Assembly (NCBI GenBank): GCA_964450405.1
Contig: CAYVCQ010000010.1
Coordinates: 1-64,000 of the forward strand
DNA length: 64,000 bases
Origin: WRGT01 sp964450405
GTDB taxonomy: Bacteria > Spirochaetota > UBA4802 > UBA5550
Direction of reading: 5' to 3'
Made by a program: the position numbers and the translations under genes. Every line of letters starts with the position of its first letter. Position 1 is the first letter of the stretch. The notes beneath the pieces were generated by a model that was given only the letters and a program-made list of their open reading frames with translations, did not search any database and was not told where the DNA came from. This document shows positions 8,613 through 18,201 of the stretch, one piece after another.

Positions 8613-9707
8613 ATGTTAAATGAGCAATCATTATTGAAAGAATATAACATGAAGGGTCTTATGCTTAAAAATCGTGTGGTAATGGCGCCGATGACAAGAA
8701 GCCGTGCGGATAATCCGGGAAATATTCCCGTTGATCTTATGGCGGAGTATTACGCACAGAGATCATCAGCCGGTTTGATTATAACAGAGGGTTCGCAGAT
8801 ATCAAAACGTGCAGTGGGCTATATAAATACGCCGGGAATATTCACTACGGAGCAGACAAATGGATGGAAAAAGATAACTGCAGCAGTTCATGCTAAGGGT
8901 GGTAAAATATTTATTCAGCTATGGCATGTGGGAAGAATGTCTCATCCCGATTTTCACGATGGGGAACTCCCTCTTTCAGCTTCAGCGTTAAATCCAAATT
9001 CAAAATCATATACCCCTATGGGATTTAAAGATACTGTTACACCTAAAGCAATGACTTTGGATGAGATAAAAGAAACAATTGCAGACTACGGAAGAGCCGC
9101 AAAAAATTCAATGATTGCCGGATTTGACGGAGTGGAGATACATTCATCAAACGGTTACCTCCTTCACCAGTTTTTCAACCGTACCTCAAATATCCGGACC
9201 GATGAATATGGGGGATCAATTGAAAATCGCGGAAGAATACTTTTCGAAGTCATTGATGAAATAAAAAAATATGTCCCTGAAAACCGTATCGGAGTAAGAC
9301 TGAATCCATCTCTTCATGGAGTATTCGGAATGACACTTGATGAAGAAACTATTCCTACTTTTGATTACATAATAAAAAAATTAAATAATTATGATCTTGC
9401 ATATCTTCATCTTTCCGAGCCGTTTACAGATGTAACGAATGTTCCCGGTGCAGAACCGCATATTGCAGAAAGATACAGACCTGTATATAAAGGAACTATT
9501 ATTATAAACAGCAGCTTCGATAGAGAAAAGGGAAACAGGGTTATTAAACAGGGGAGTGCAGATCTGGTAGCATATGGAAAACTTTTTATTTCTAATCCTG
9601 ATCTGGTTGAGAGATTCGAAAATAAATCTGAAGCTGCACCATGGGATGATAAGACTTTTTACACTCCCGGAGCTAAGGGATATACTGATTATCCGGTCTT
9701 GAAATAA
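8613..9707 (+). CDS. nemA: Old Yellow Enzyme family NADH:flavin oxidoreductase, NemA-like
   Basis: 364 residues, a typical length for single-domain OYEs. The start is LKNRVVMAPMTRSRADNPG. The substrate-binding His/Asn pair is in HSSNGYLLHQF, followed by NIRTDEYGGSIENR, a hallmark of the N-ethylmaleimide reductase/xenobiotic reductase subgroup. LWHVGRMSHP is also conserved. It is an FMN-dependent ene-reductase acting on unsaturated carbonyls, nitro compounds or nitrate esters in the cytoplasm. AGAGGG lies about 7 bases before the ATG. No neighbouring regulator is present, although the AT palindrome at 8574-8587 could be an operator. Confidence 0.92.
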   Translation: MLNEQSLLKEYNMKGLMLKNRVVMAPMTRSRADNPGNIPVDLMAEYYAQRSSAGLIITEGSQISKRAVGYINTPGIFTTEQTNGWKKITAAVHAKGGKIFIQLWHVGRMSHPDFHDGELPLSASALNPNSKSYTPMGFKDTVTPKAMTLDEIKETIADYGRAAKNSMIAGFDGVEIHSSNGYLLHQFFNRTSNIRTDEYGGSIENRGRILFEVIDEIKKYVPENRIGVRLNPSLHGVFGMTLDEETIPTFDYIIKKLNNYDLAYLHLSEPFTDVTNVPGAEPHIAERYRPVYKGTIIINSSFDREKGNRVIKQGSADLVAYGKLFISNPDLVERFENKSEAAPWDDKTFYTPGAKGYTDYPVLK

Positions 9708-9825
9708 AATCAGTATATTATTTTTTTCTGCTGGAATGTGTTTTGCCGCCGGACAAAGCACAGCCCTTCAGAGCAGACATTTTTAAACTGCTTTGAAATT
9801 GAGATGAGTTATATGAATGAAGGAA

Positions 9826-10005
9826 TTATGCTAATTCGCTCTTACTTCCCATTTGAAATTTCTTCATTTTAGCTTTAATCAGGTTAATCTCAAGCAGAAG
9901 ATTACCATAAGCTGTGGTAAGGCCTTTGCATTTTGCTTCATTGGCTTCAAACTCCTTTTTCTTGAGAGATATTTGAAGCTTTTCCAGATTTTCCATCTGA
10001 TTCAT
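9826..10005 (-). CDS. Small coiled-coil protein of unknown function
   Basis: About 59 residues, charged and helical (NLEKLQISLKKKEFEANEAK), ending MGSKSELA. The ATG at 10005 was chosen because GGAGG lies 7 bases upstream; a longer frame starting at 10035 would place that Shine-Dalgarno inside the coding region. No family recognised. It lies beside, and on the same strand as, the charged-repeat gene at 10235; it may belong with it but there is a 200-base gap. Confidence 0.6.
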   Translation of the reverse strand: MNQMENLEKLQISLKKKEFEANEAKCKGLTTAYGNLLLEINLIKAKMKKFQMGSKSELA

Positions 10006-10234
10006 TATAAAACCTCCGTTTAATATTATGAACACAGTAAATTTATAGTTAATTTTTAACTTATGATATAATATTTATAATCAAATCATTAATAATTAAC
10101 TATATTGGAATACCCTAATATAAATTAACTGCATAGTCAACAAAAAATGCACTTTTTAATGGAAAAATATTAATAACTAAATAAGTGATTATGTCACTTT
10201 TGTCCGATATTAAATTCCTTCTGATAGAAGAAGC

Positions 10235-10873
10235 TTATTCATCCATAAGTCTGGTTCTGATTAATTTCTCTCTATCATTGGGTAGACGTTCATGCATCCG
10301 CTTTTCTTCGATTATTTCATCACGGATTTTCTTTTCATCTTCCTCCAGGCGTCTTATTTTAATAAGACTATCCCTATCATTAGGGTCCAGCTCATGATTA
10401 CGTTTCTCTTTAATTATGTCGTCGCGGATTTTCCTTTCATTCTCTTCCATTTTCCGTATTTTAATGAGTCTGTCCCGGTCAGGAGGATCAAGTTCGTGCA
10501 TCCGTTTCTCTTCGATTATCTCATCACGGATTTTCTTTTCATTCTCCTCAAGTAATCTGATTTTAATCAATCTGTCCCTGTCGCTGACATCGAGTTCGTG
10601 CAATCTTTTCTCTTCAATGATTCTATCACGGATCTTCTTCTCATCCTCTTCGAGCATTTTTATTTTAATGATCCGCTCCCTGTCGCTGAGTTCATATTCC
10701 TGCATCCGTTTCTCAGTAATTATTTCATCCCGCAGCGGTTTTTCATATTCCTGTGTCCGCCTGATCTTTACTAATCTGTCACGATCTATGTTTTCAGATT
10801 CATGCAGCTGTTTATCTTTAACAATTTTTTTAAGATCTTTTTTAGAATCTTTCCTGTTAACTGATGGTGACAT
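10235..10873 (-). CDS. Protein of tandem 34-residue (2 x 17) charged repeats
   Basis: 212 residues made almost wholly of tandem repeats: five 34-residue units at 30-63, 64-97, 98-131, 132-165 and 166-199, plus a 13-residue partial unit. Each unit is two 17-residue halves, the first like DRDRLIKIRLLEENEKK and the second like IRDEIIEEKRMHELDPN. Residues 13-29 are one more half repeat. The composition is extremely rich in Arg, Lys, Glu and Asp with regularly spaced Ile/Leu, so long charged helices are likely. There is no signal peptide or membrane segment, and no Cys. CTTTAAAGGAGG precedes the ATG. I do not recognise a family; a structural, RNA- or DNA-binding, or scaffolding role is possible. 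Confidence 0.8.
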   Translation of the reverse strand: MSPSVNRKDSKKDLKKIVKDKQLHESENIDRDRLVKIRRTQEYEKPLRDEIITEKRMQEYELSDRERIIKIKMLEEDEKKIRDRIIEEKRLHELDVSDRDRLIKIRLLEENEKKIRDEIIEEKRMHELDPPDRDRLIKIRKMEENERKIRDDIIKEKRNHELDPNDRDSLIKIRRLEEDEKKIRDEIIEEKRMHERLPNDREKLIRTRLMDE

Positions 10874-11064
10874 AGAAATACCTCCTTTAAAGTTTTAAAT
10901 TAATATAATCCAGTCATTGGAAAAAGCCATTAAAAATTGACTTTTTCCTGTTTCATGGTTAATCTTAATAAATTAATAATGATAACATGGTATACTTCAT
11001 TTGGAAAGATATAAAAGCTGCATCTCTGACGGGTGCAAAACAATAACTCAAGTGATCTCAGCAT

Positions 11065-13191
11065 ATGATTAGCAGTCATCTGTTGAAAAGAGATTTTTAT
11101 CTGCGGGGAGCGGCAGTACCGGTTATATTTCCCTTTATTATTTTACTCATGCTTTTCTGCGGATGTTCTAAAAAAAATGACAACTCACCATCAGCCGTTA
11201 ATGGTATAATTGATATTACCCGCTATGATTTTTCATCGCAGAGTGTAATTGATCTTGACGGTAAGTGGGAGTTCTACTGGAAGCAGCTACTTACACCTGA
11301 AAATTTTAATAGTGCGCATGAACTGCCGGGTAAACAATATGCAGATGTTCCGGCAACATGGGGTGATCTTTCAAAAAACGGGCTTGATGCTGCTCCGAAG
11401 GGATATGCAACATACAGGCTTAAAATAATGGTGCCCCAGAAAGGCGTCATATACGGCATCAGAGTTTTCTCTTTAATGAGCGCATACAAAATCTGGGCAG
11501 ATGGAAACCTCATTGCTGAAGCTGGAAAGGTTGGTGTGTCCGATGAGACAATGGAGCACAGATGGATTCCCGGCGAGTATTATTTTCAGTCATCATCCGG
11601 TGTAATAGAAATAGTTATTCAGATTTCAAATTTTCGCTGCGACCTTGGCGGTTTCTGGACACCCGTGGGCTTTGGCCGTGGTGATGACATCGCTTCGCTA
11701 AGAAGAACGAAGGTGTCATTCGATAATTTTTTAATCGGCATACTTCTGATGCTGGCGTTCTACCATATCGGATTCTATATTTTTCAGATGAAAGAAAAAT
11801 CAGCTTTCTGGTTCGGGTTGTTTTGCGTGATCATGGCTGTGCGGGTTTTATCACTTGGAGAGCAGCGGCTTCTTTATCAGATACTTGGTTTTTCATGGGA
11901 TATTTCATATAGAATTGAACTACTGAGTTTTTTTACCGCCGGAGGAGTATTCTACTTTTTTCTACGGACAATTTATCCCTCGGAGGGTTTTAATATTGTT
12001 GAAAAGATGACCAGGATACTACTGGTTGTATCGGTCATTTTAGTTGCGGTTCTTCCGGCTTTTCAGCTTGGAGTGTTTGTTAATTTATATATTGCTGTTT
12101 CACTATTTTATTTTATTGTAGGTATGATTGTTATAATCAGGGCATTTTTTAAAAGAAGAGAAGGTGCAGTAATTTTTTTCATTGGAATTTTTACTCTACT
12201 TCTCTTTGCTTTGAATGATATGATGAATCAAACCGGATTTCTTCATACTGGATTCTATCTTCCAGTGGGCTTTACAGTGTTTGTATCTGCCCAGTCATTC
12301 ATCATGCTGAAAAGATTTTCCATGAGTTTTGTCAAGAACGAGACTCTTACTGAAGAGCTTGAGAGGACCAATGTAACTCTTGAGCAGAAAGTGGAAGAGA
12401 GAACAAGAGAACTTGAAACTGAAAGGAATAATCTCCGTGATCAGAGTGCAGTACTGGATGAAGAACTGAAGATGGCCCGTTCTATTCAGCGAGGTCTCAT
12501 CCCCGTTAAATCTCCACGGGAGAATATTTCTTTTTACTACAGACCGATGAACAGAGTGGGCGGTGATTTTTTTGATTTCATAAAAATGCGCGAGGAATCC
12601 ATCGGAATTCTGATAAGTGATGTTTCTGGGCATGGTGTACCCGCGGCCTTGATAACTTCAATGCTTAAAAGTTTTGTTCTTCAGTCGGGAGAGAAAAAGC
12701 AGAATCCGCAGCAGCTTATGACATATCTCAATGAATCTTTGATCAATCATACAGCGGGTAATTTTATCACGGCATTTTACTGTATATATAATCCTGCAGA
12801 GAGAAATCTATTGTATTGCAATGCGGGTCATCCTGTTCCATATATAATTTCCGGGAATGGTGTGGAGTCGATTTCTTCTATAAATAGAATGCCTCCTCTG
12901 GCAATTTTTAAAAATGAAGAGCTTGAGGAGTCGGGGAAGCAATACTGCAACAGCAGCATAACTCTGGAAGAAGGAAACAGGCTGTTTTTATTTACTGATG
13001 GACTCATAGAGGCAAGAGAGGGAAGATTCACAAAAGAGATGTTCGGAGATTTTGAACTTGAAAAATTTCTTTATGAAAACCGTGATCTTCCAATACATGA
13101 TTTTCTCCTGCAGATTAATATGAAGCTTATAGATTATTGCCAGTCCGAAAATCTTGAAGATGATATCTGCATGGTCTGCATAGACATTTAG
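11065..13191 (+). CDS. 7TMR-DISM membrane sensor with SpoIIE-type PP2C phosphatase
   Basis: 708 residues. A leader ends in LLMLFCGC (a lipobox, though the preceding segment may stay as an anchor). Residues about 50-205 form an extracytoplasmic beta-jelly-roll (DLDGKWEFYWKQLLTP, then ATYRLKI) typical of 7TMR-DISM receptors. Seven hydrophobic helices span about 220-415. A coiled coil (EQKVEERTRELETERNNLRD) leads to a SpoIIE/RsbU phosphatase at about 500-708, with the metal motifs GGDFFDF, DVSGHGVPAALI, NAGHPVPY and LFLFTDGLIEAR intact. It should dephosphorylate an anti-anti-sigma (STAS) partner in response to an external ligand. No RsbW-type kinase is nearby. This architecture is common in Leptospira and other spirochaetes. 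Confidence 0.92.
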   Translation: MISSHLLKRDFYLRGAAVPVIFPFIILLMLFCGCSKKNDNSPSAVNGIIDITRYDFSSQSVIDLDGKWEFYWKQLLTPENFNSAHELPGKQYADVPATWGDLSKNGLDAAPKGYATYRLKIMVPQKGVIYGIRVFSLMSAYKIWADGNLIAEAGKVGVSDETMEHRWIPGEYYFQSSSGVIEIVIQISNFRCDLGGFWTPVGFGRGDDIASLRRTKVSFDNFLIGILLMLAFYHIGFYIFQMKEKSAFWFGLFCVIMAVRVLSLGEQRLLYQILGFSWDISYRIELLSFFTAGGVFYFFLRTIYPSEGFNIVEKMTRILLVVSVILVAVLPAFQLGVFVNLYIAVSLFYFIVGMIVIIRAFFKRREGAVIFFIGIFTLLLFALNDMMNQTGFLHTGFYLPVGFTVFVSAQSFIMLKRFSMSFVKNETLTEELERTNVTLEQKVEERTRELETERNNLRDQSAVLDEELKMARSIQRGLIPVKSPRENISFYYRPMNRVGGDFFDFIKMREESIGILISDVSGHGVPAALITSMLKSFVLQSGEKKQNPQQLMTYLNESLINHTAGNFITAFYCIYNPAERNLLYCNAGHPVPYIISGNGVESISSINRMPPLAIFKNEELEESGKQYCNSSITLEEGNRLFLFTDGLIEAREGRFTKEMFGDFELEKFLYENRDLPIHDFLLQINMKLIDYCQSENLEDDICMVCIDI

Positions 13192-13342
13192 CCCGTTTGA
13201 TTTAGTGCCCCCATATAAGTTAACAAATTATTTTTAACGTACTTATTGGGCTTGCATTTTTTTTAATCAGAAAATATGATTAGTTGTTATAGGGTATAAA
13301 AGTTGCACTGCTTTAAAACGTATCTATTAATAAACTGGCGAT

Positions 13343-13387
13343 AAATTGTTTTTTCCCCGCGCCTTTGGCGCGGGGGAAAAACAATTT
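13343..13387. repeat. GC-clamped hairpin repeat family, copy A
   Basis: Arms AAATTGTTTTTTCCCCGCGC and GCGCGGGGGAAAAACAATTT flank CTTTG, giving an almost perfect 21-bp stem. Weaker pairing continues to about 13326 and 13408 (GATTTTTGAGTAATTA). It belongs to the same family as the elements at 27459-27544 and 59599-59682. It lies between genes 11065 and 13461. Confidence 0.8.
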
Positions 13388-13460
13388 AACTGATTTTTGA
13401 GTAATTACCAAAAAAGCCCTGATGGAGAAGTATCAGGAAATTATAATTAAGGAGAATATT

Positions 13461-14150
13461 ATGCAGAAGTATGCTGTAATTGGTCTTGGAAATTTTGGAA
13501 TGCACATGGCCAAATCTCTCGCTGAATATGGAAGCGAAGTAACGGGAATTGACATTGATACTGCGAAACTGGCTCAGGCTGGTAAATTTTTAAAAAACCC
13601 GGTAAAGGGTGATGTTACCGATCCTAAATTTCTAGAATCGTTAAATTTAAAAACTATGGATGGAGTTCTTGTCAGCGCCGGAACTGATCTCGGATTAAAT
13701 ATTCTTGTGACCTTGAATCTGAAAAAGCTTGGAATACAAAAGATAATTGTGTGTGCATATTCTGAAAATCATTATAAAATAATTGAGCAGATAGGCGTAC
13801 AGGAAATTATTTTTCCGCAGAGAGATGTAGCGGCCTGGCTTGGTAAAAAGCTCTCAATGAAGAACGTTCTTGATTATATTCCACTTGCCGGAGAGTACGT
13901 GGTGATGAATGTAAAACCGCCAAAAAGCTTCATTGGAGTGAGCATTAGAGATCTGCAGATCGGAGCGCGATTTCAGTGCCAGATTCTTGGTATAAAATAT
14001 CTCGAGGGTAATGAAAGCTGGAATCCCGATAAACCTGAATGGGAAAACATGCGAATCGCACCTACGGCTAACGAAGTTATACCTGAAAACTCAGTACTTC
14101 TGTTCCTGGGGAAAAGATCAGACCTCCGGAAAATTCAGGACATGGATTGA
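13461..14150 (+). CDS. ktrA: TrkA/KtrA-type RCK regulatory subunit of a potassium uptake channel
   Basis: About 229 residues. RCK_N Rossmann domain: YAVIGLGNFGMHMAKSLAEY at 3-22 binds NAD(H) or ATP/ADP, with acidic GIDID ending the second strand. The C-terminal part (about 140-229) is an RCK_C domain (SFIGVSIRDLQIGARFQCQI). Such subunits gate KtrB/TrkH channels. The start at 13461 has GGAG nine bases upstream; a longer frame from 13422 lacks a Shine-Dalgarno. No KtrB/TrkH gene lies next to it, so the channel must be elsewhere. The following hairpin at 14181 terminates it. Confidence 0.85.
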   Translation: MQKYAVIGLGNFGMHMAKSLAEYGSEVTGIDIDTAKLAQAGKFLKNPVKGDVTDPKFLESLNLKTMDGVLVSAGTDLGLNILVTLNLKKLGIQKIIVCAYSENHYKIIEQIGVQEIIFPQRDVAAWLGKKLSMKNVLDYIPLAGEYVVMNVKPPKSFIGVSIRDLQIGARFQCQILGIKYLEGNESWNPDKPEWENMRIAPTANEVIPENSVLLFLGKRSDLRKIQDMD

Positions 14151-14180
14151 AAATTATAATCAATTAATATGGTATTTTGA

Positions 14181-14217
14181 AATCCCCTTCCCGCAATGAT
14201 GGTAAGGGGATTTATTT
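14181..14217 (+). terminator. Hairpin terminator after ktrA-like gene
   Basis: AATCCCCTT (14181-14189) and AAGGGGATT (14204-14212) form a perfect 9-bp stem followed by TATTTC. It lies 31 bases after the stop. The rest of the 356-base space to the lactate permease (14218-14506) shows only AT-rich leader sequence. Confidence 0.65.
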
Positions 14218-14506
14218 CAGATAGTTTCTCTTATTTCAAATGCGCGTTGAATTTCTATATGAATGGAAATTTGAACTGTAGCATGACCTGGTGTGATAAA
14301 ATTGCTGGAATATTTGTTCTAAAGTGTCAAAAATGTGTTAAATTAATTGACATTCCTGAAATGTCTGCAACAACATAGTGTTATCTTTTAATGATATGTT
14401 TTCCTCTTCTCTGCGGTTTTCAGCTCCCAGGGTTTAAATTAAAAAATATATCTTGGAAGAAAAATAAAATAACATAACATCTTATAATTAATTCCTGGAG
14501 AGTGGT

Positions 14507-16105
14507 ATGTCTATAACGTCCTTATTACTCACACTTCTACCAATTGTGATATTGCTTTTTATGCTCATTGTTTTGCGTAAATCTGCGGATATTAGCGGCA
14601 TAGTCGGATGGATCGCAATCTCGCTGGTTGCCTTTTTCTTTTTTCAAACTTCAGCTCAGGTAATCCTCCGTTCAACTGCGGCCGGGTTTATCCGTTCATT
14701 TTCTGTATCACTTATAGTTGCCACATCACTGCTCCAGATGGCCTATATGGAAAAAACAGGAGCTCTTAAACGGATTATTATCTTTGTTAAAACTATTGCC
14801 AGTGAAAACAGGGCTGTACAGATAATGATGATCAATATCGGTTTTGGTACGCTCATGGTTGCGGTGGGAGCAACCCCGGTTTCACTTCTTCCCCCTATAC
14901 TTATTGCAATGGGATATTCGACTTATGTTGCAATAGCACTGCCTGCTATCGGGTATGACTCACTTTGTACATACGCTCTGCTTGGAGCTCCTATCGTTGT
15001 ATTTGTTGATATAGCAAACAGCTTTTTAGGCAAGGGGAATGAGATAAGTCTGCATCAGGCGGGTATGGTATTCTTTATGTTTCTGCCGGTTGTATCAATA
15101 CTTATAGGTTTCTGTATGCTATGGATTGTCGGAAAATGGCAGGGTATTAAAGATGGATGGTTTGTCTGTCTGTTGACAGGTGCTGTGATCGGTGTTGTGG
15201 CGTATTTTACTAACCAGTACGATAATCTTGTTGTTTTGACAGGTGTTATGTGTGGTATCGCAGTTATTATAACAATGGTTCTTTATCTGAAGATTACCGG
15301 TAAAAAGGTTATAGATAGAAGCAGGCTTACAAAAGAGGAGCTTGAATATGAAAAAGCATATCCATTGTGGAAGGCTGCAATGCCATGGATACTTCTTATA
15401 GTTCTTATTTTATGCCTGAATGTTCCACAGAATATATTTAATTATTTGTATAGAACACTTAAACTTCCTCTTCTAGGAATTACAGCTGACGGAAAACCTC
15501 TTGATACACGGGCGCTTTGGCAGGCTTATACATGGATTTTTGTAAGTATTATTCTTTCGATTCCAATTCTTAAGCCGACCGGTTCACAGCTTAAGGAGAC
15601 TTTGTCTGTATGGATTAAACGTGCTCCAAGACCTGTATTTGCAGCTGCAATATTTTTTGCAATCGGCGAGGTCATGAATATGTCAGGTTTCAGCATGGCA
15701 ACCGGACAGTTTGCTGTACCAAGCATGGTTAAAATTCTTGCTGATTACTCCGCGCAGTTTTTCCAGGGTGGCTATGGAAGTATAGTCGCTTTCATCGGTC
15801 TGTTCGGCGGTTTCATCACGGGCAGTGAAGCATCAACAATTGCAATGTTCGGCAAATATACTCTGACAACAGGAAAGAATCTCTCTATGCCGCTCATTGG
15901 ACTCATTATTACCACGGCAGGACTTGCCTTCGGAGGCGGACTTGCAAGCGTTATCTCTCCTGCGAAACTGCAGAATGCTGCCGCATCTATTGATAAGATA
16001 GGTGAGGAGAGCAAAGTTATACGTATTGCCTTTGTTTTTTCGTTAATACTAACATTGATAACATCAATTTTTGTGGTTGTTCTATTGAAGTTCAATGGCG
16101 CTTAA
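14507..16105 (+). CDS. lctP: Lactate/glycolate permease family transporter (LctP-like)
   Basis: 532 residues, about 12-14 hydrophobic helices, close to the family's usual 530-560. Conserved blocks are GATPVSLLPPILIAMGYSTY and GGFITGSEASTIAMFGKYT, the latter matching the LctP motif near the C-terminal helices, and FFAIGEVMNMSGFSMATG. It should import L-lactate, D-lactate or glycolate by H+ symport in the inner membrane. CTGGAGAG lies a few bases before the ATG. No lactate dehydrogenase or lut genes are adjacent; it is a single-gene unit ending at a shared bidirectional terminator. Confidence 0.88.
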   Translation: MSITSLLLTLLPIVILLFMLIVLRKSADISGIVGWIAISLVAFFFFQTSAQVILRSTAAGFIRSFSVSLIVATSLLQMAYMEKTGALKRIIIFVKTIASENRAVQIMMINIGFGTLMVAVGATPVSLLPPILIAMGYSTYVAIALPAIGYDSLCTYALLGAPIVVFVDIANSFLGKGNEISLHQAGMVFFMFLPVVSILIGFCMLWIVGKWQGIKDGWFVCLLTGAVIGVVAYFTNQYDNLVVLTGVMCGIAVIITMVLYLKITGKKVIDRSRLTKEELEYEKAYPLWKAAMPWILLIVLILCLNVPQNIFNYLYRTLKLPLLGITADGKPLDTRALWQAYTWIFVSIILSIPILKPTGSQLKETLSVWIKRAPRPVFAAAIFFAIGEVMNMSGFSMATGQFAVPSMVKILADYSAQFFQGGYGSIVAFIGLFGGFITGSEASTIAMFGKYTLTTGKNLSMPLIGLIITTAGLAFGGGLASVISPAKLQNAAASIDKIGEESKVIRIAFVFSLILTLITSIFVVVLLKFNGA

Positions 16106-16160
16106 AACGAAGTATGGTTCAATGGTGTCGTGCAGGATTTAAAGAAGATTACTAAAAACA

Positions 16161-16187
16161 AAAAAGAGGGGTAAATCCCCTCTTTTT
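16161..16187. terminator. Bidirectional terminator between lctP and the basic protein gene
   Basis: AAAAAGAGGGG and CCCCTCTTTTT are perfect complements with the loop TAAAT, giving U-tracts in both directions. It lies between two convergent genes. Confidence 0.9.
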
Positions 16188-16206
16188 ACATTTAAAACAA
16201 TTCAAA

Positions 16207-16410
16207 TTATTTTTTTGGCTTAGCTTTTGCTTTCGGTTTTGCTTTGGTTTTTGCTTTTGCTTTTACTTCAGCTTCTTTTTTCTTTGCAGTAACAAGCTCA
16301 CCTTTTAGTTTTGCAATTGCGGCGGTCTCACTTTTGATTTCTTTTTGACACTTAGCCACTTTCACAGTCTTTCTTTTGATGATGTTCTCCAGTTGTTTAG
16401 CAGTTGCCAT
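16207..16410 (-). CDS. Histone H1-like lysine/alanine-rich basic protein
   Basis: 67 residues. The first 50 form a helical, charged segment (KQLENIIKRKTVKVAKCQKE); the tail is a low-complexity Lys-Ala-Pro run (KAKAKTKAKPKAKAKPKK) like the C-terminal tails of eukaryotic H1 and bacterial Hc1/AlgP-type proteins. It should bind nucleic acid nonspecifically. AAGGAG precedes the ATG by 6 bases. It is monocistronic and converges with lctP. The sequence is too short and biased for a precise family assignment. Confidence 0.75.
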   Translation of the reverse strand: MATAKQLENIIKRKTVKVAKCQKEIKSETAAIAKLKGELVTAKKKEAEVKAKAKTKAKPKAKAKPKK

Positions 16411-16924
16411 AAATTCTCCTTTTAATTTTTTTTAAAATTCCAAAATGTTTTTATAATAAAAAAAGTATAGCTGCATCAATATTTACACTTGAAATATCGG
16501 TATAACAACCGTTAAGCTTTAATTTTATTTTAAATATTTAGGGAGATAGAAAGAGAAAGAGATTTTCGTTTTATCTTATAATACTGTTTCATCGGCAATC
16601 CAATATCCAGTTACACTTTCACTTTTTGTTGACTGCGGGCTTTTTAATTGTTAATTTATCTGCATAAAAATCAATTAATTCATCGTCTCTATGGGGATTA
16701 AATTGATGAGGTCTTACACAATGTTTTTAGTTTCATAGATAACTTTTTTATATAGAACATTGCAGATTGGAAGAGGGATAATCATTTATAGGAATAGAAC
16801 ATAAATTTATAAAAGGACAACTTTATTATAGTCATAATCTGTTCCGTCAGAGAATGTCTTGCTATTTTAAAGATCTGTTCTATTATAAATTGAAAATATA
16901 TTATCATATAAAACCGGTAAGATA
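16411..16924. other. 514-base intergenic region
   Basis: AT-rich spacer between the divergent genes at 16207 and 16925. It should hold both promoters. I see no ORF with a ribosome-binding site and no convincing hairpin. Confidence 0.4.
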
Positions 16925-17875
16925 ATGGCGGACGATCACTCTAACGATATATTTACAGAAGCAGGGTTCAGCAAATTCCAGCTGTTTTATGTGGAAACTA
17001 TGATGAACGATTCTTCATTCCCATTTATTAACCGGGTAAGGCCTTTATTCGAAAAGATGAGCCTGGAGGAGTTTATAACTCTTACAGAAAAGGTAATAAG
17101 CATAGATGATTATGATCTTTCCCAGCAGTTTTTCTATTTCCTGATTATTTTCAGGGATATGAAAAATATACAGGAATATATAAATTCCGAAAAATTCACC
17201 ATAAGTATACTTGAAAGGTTCATAATATTTACATTTGTCTACTGTAACCTGCACGATAGTACACCGGAGAATATTATGGAGGAGGTGCTCTTCTTCATAA
17301 GCATGGATAGGCTCTTTGAGCTTACATTGCAATCTAAATATATTCAGGGGGATAAACTCCTCCTCTTTGTAATCCTTTCCAGATTTGATGTCCCGATGCT
17401 TAACAAATATTTCTTACAGGTCAGGGACATTACCGGATTAATAAACTATTTTCTGAAACTTCCTGAAGAAGTACTAAGAGGGATAATAGCCCGTAATTAC
17501 CACCTCTTCAAATATATTCTTCTTCTAATGTCCGAGAGTGAATCGACTCATCAGGTATCCTCGGAATTTTTTGAGAAATACCAGAAGGATATACAGCTAT
17601 TCAGCAGGCTTAATGATATGATACGCAAATACAGGGAGACAACCGATTATGAAAAAGAGAGGAGTCTTCCATTCAACCAGAGGGATATGTCAAGAATATC
17701 TCTCATTGTAAGTATGGTGAAAGAGATGCCCGATCCTGTTAAGGCAGTAGAGTATTTTGATGGAGAGCATATTTTTATAGATGATATGGAGAAGAAGATA
17801 GTTCTCTCTTCAGTAACTGATCCAATGATGAAAAACATATTCAGCAAATACGATTCAAATCAGGAAAAGAAATAA
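16925..17875 (+). CDS. Uncharacterised all-helical cytoplasmic protein
   Basis: 316 residues without signal peptide or clear membrane helices. It is rich in Phe, Ile, Leu and acidic residues, with amphipathic helical stretches throughout (FPFINRVRPLFEKMSLEEFI; YFLKLPEEVLRGIIARNYHL). A helical-repeat solenoid is plausible. No catalytic motif or family is recognised. The start lacks a strong Shine-Dalgarno sequence. It stands alone between long intergenic stretches. Confidence 0.75.
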   Translation: MADDHSNDIFTEAGFSKFQLFYVETMMNDSSFPFINRVRPLFEKMSLEEFITLTEKVISIDDYDLSQQFFYFLIIFRDMKNIQEYINSEKFTISILERFIIFTFVYCNLHDSTPENIMEEVLFFISMDRLFELTLQSKYIQGDKLLLFVILSRFDVPMLNKYFLQVRDITGLINYFLKLPEEVLRGIIARNYHLFKYILLLMSESESTHQVSSEFFEKYQKDIQLFSRLNDMIRKYRETTDYEKERSLPFNQRDMSRISLIVSMVKEMPDPVKAVEYFDGEHIFIDDMEKKIVLSSVTDPMMKNIFSKYDSNQEKK

Positions 17876-18201
17876 AATTTTCATCCCGCAGATAAATATT
17901 AAAACCCAACATTCATTGTTATTAAAAACAGAATTAAAACTCTCGCAGAAAAATTTAAAATAAACTGGCTGCTGACAAAATGCATTTGTATTCTGTCTCC
18001 GCCGCGTCGAATCTGGGGCGGTAAGGATTTATCAATCGGGTTATGATTACTCCATCAAACAGATTTTGGCCATTACTTCTTGTAAAAAAGATTGTTTATT
18101 GAATGATGGCAGTTTCAAAAGCAGTAACATTCTTGACAAACTGTTTGAGGGAGTATCAGTTATGTTGAATTATATCATTTTGTATTTTATCAGGAGTATC
18201 T
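17876..18201. other. 326-base intergenic region
   Basis: AT-rich with a short GC-rich patch near 18000-18020 (CGCCGCGTCGAATCTGGGGC). A 74-codon frame at 18066-18290 overlaps the next real gene and was not called. Nothing else seen. Confidence 0.35.

Noticed and set aside
10292..10898. Plus-strand frames opposite the repeat protein
   Set aside because: They are Ser/Phe-rich antisense shadows of the charged repeat; the minus strand has the GGAGG ribosome-binding site and the clear 34-residue period.
14196..14378. 60-codon frame after the ktrA-like gene
   Set aside because: It begins inside the terminator hairpin and has no ribosome-binding site or family features.
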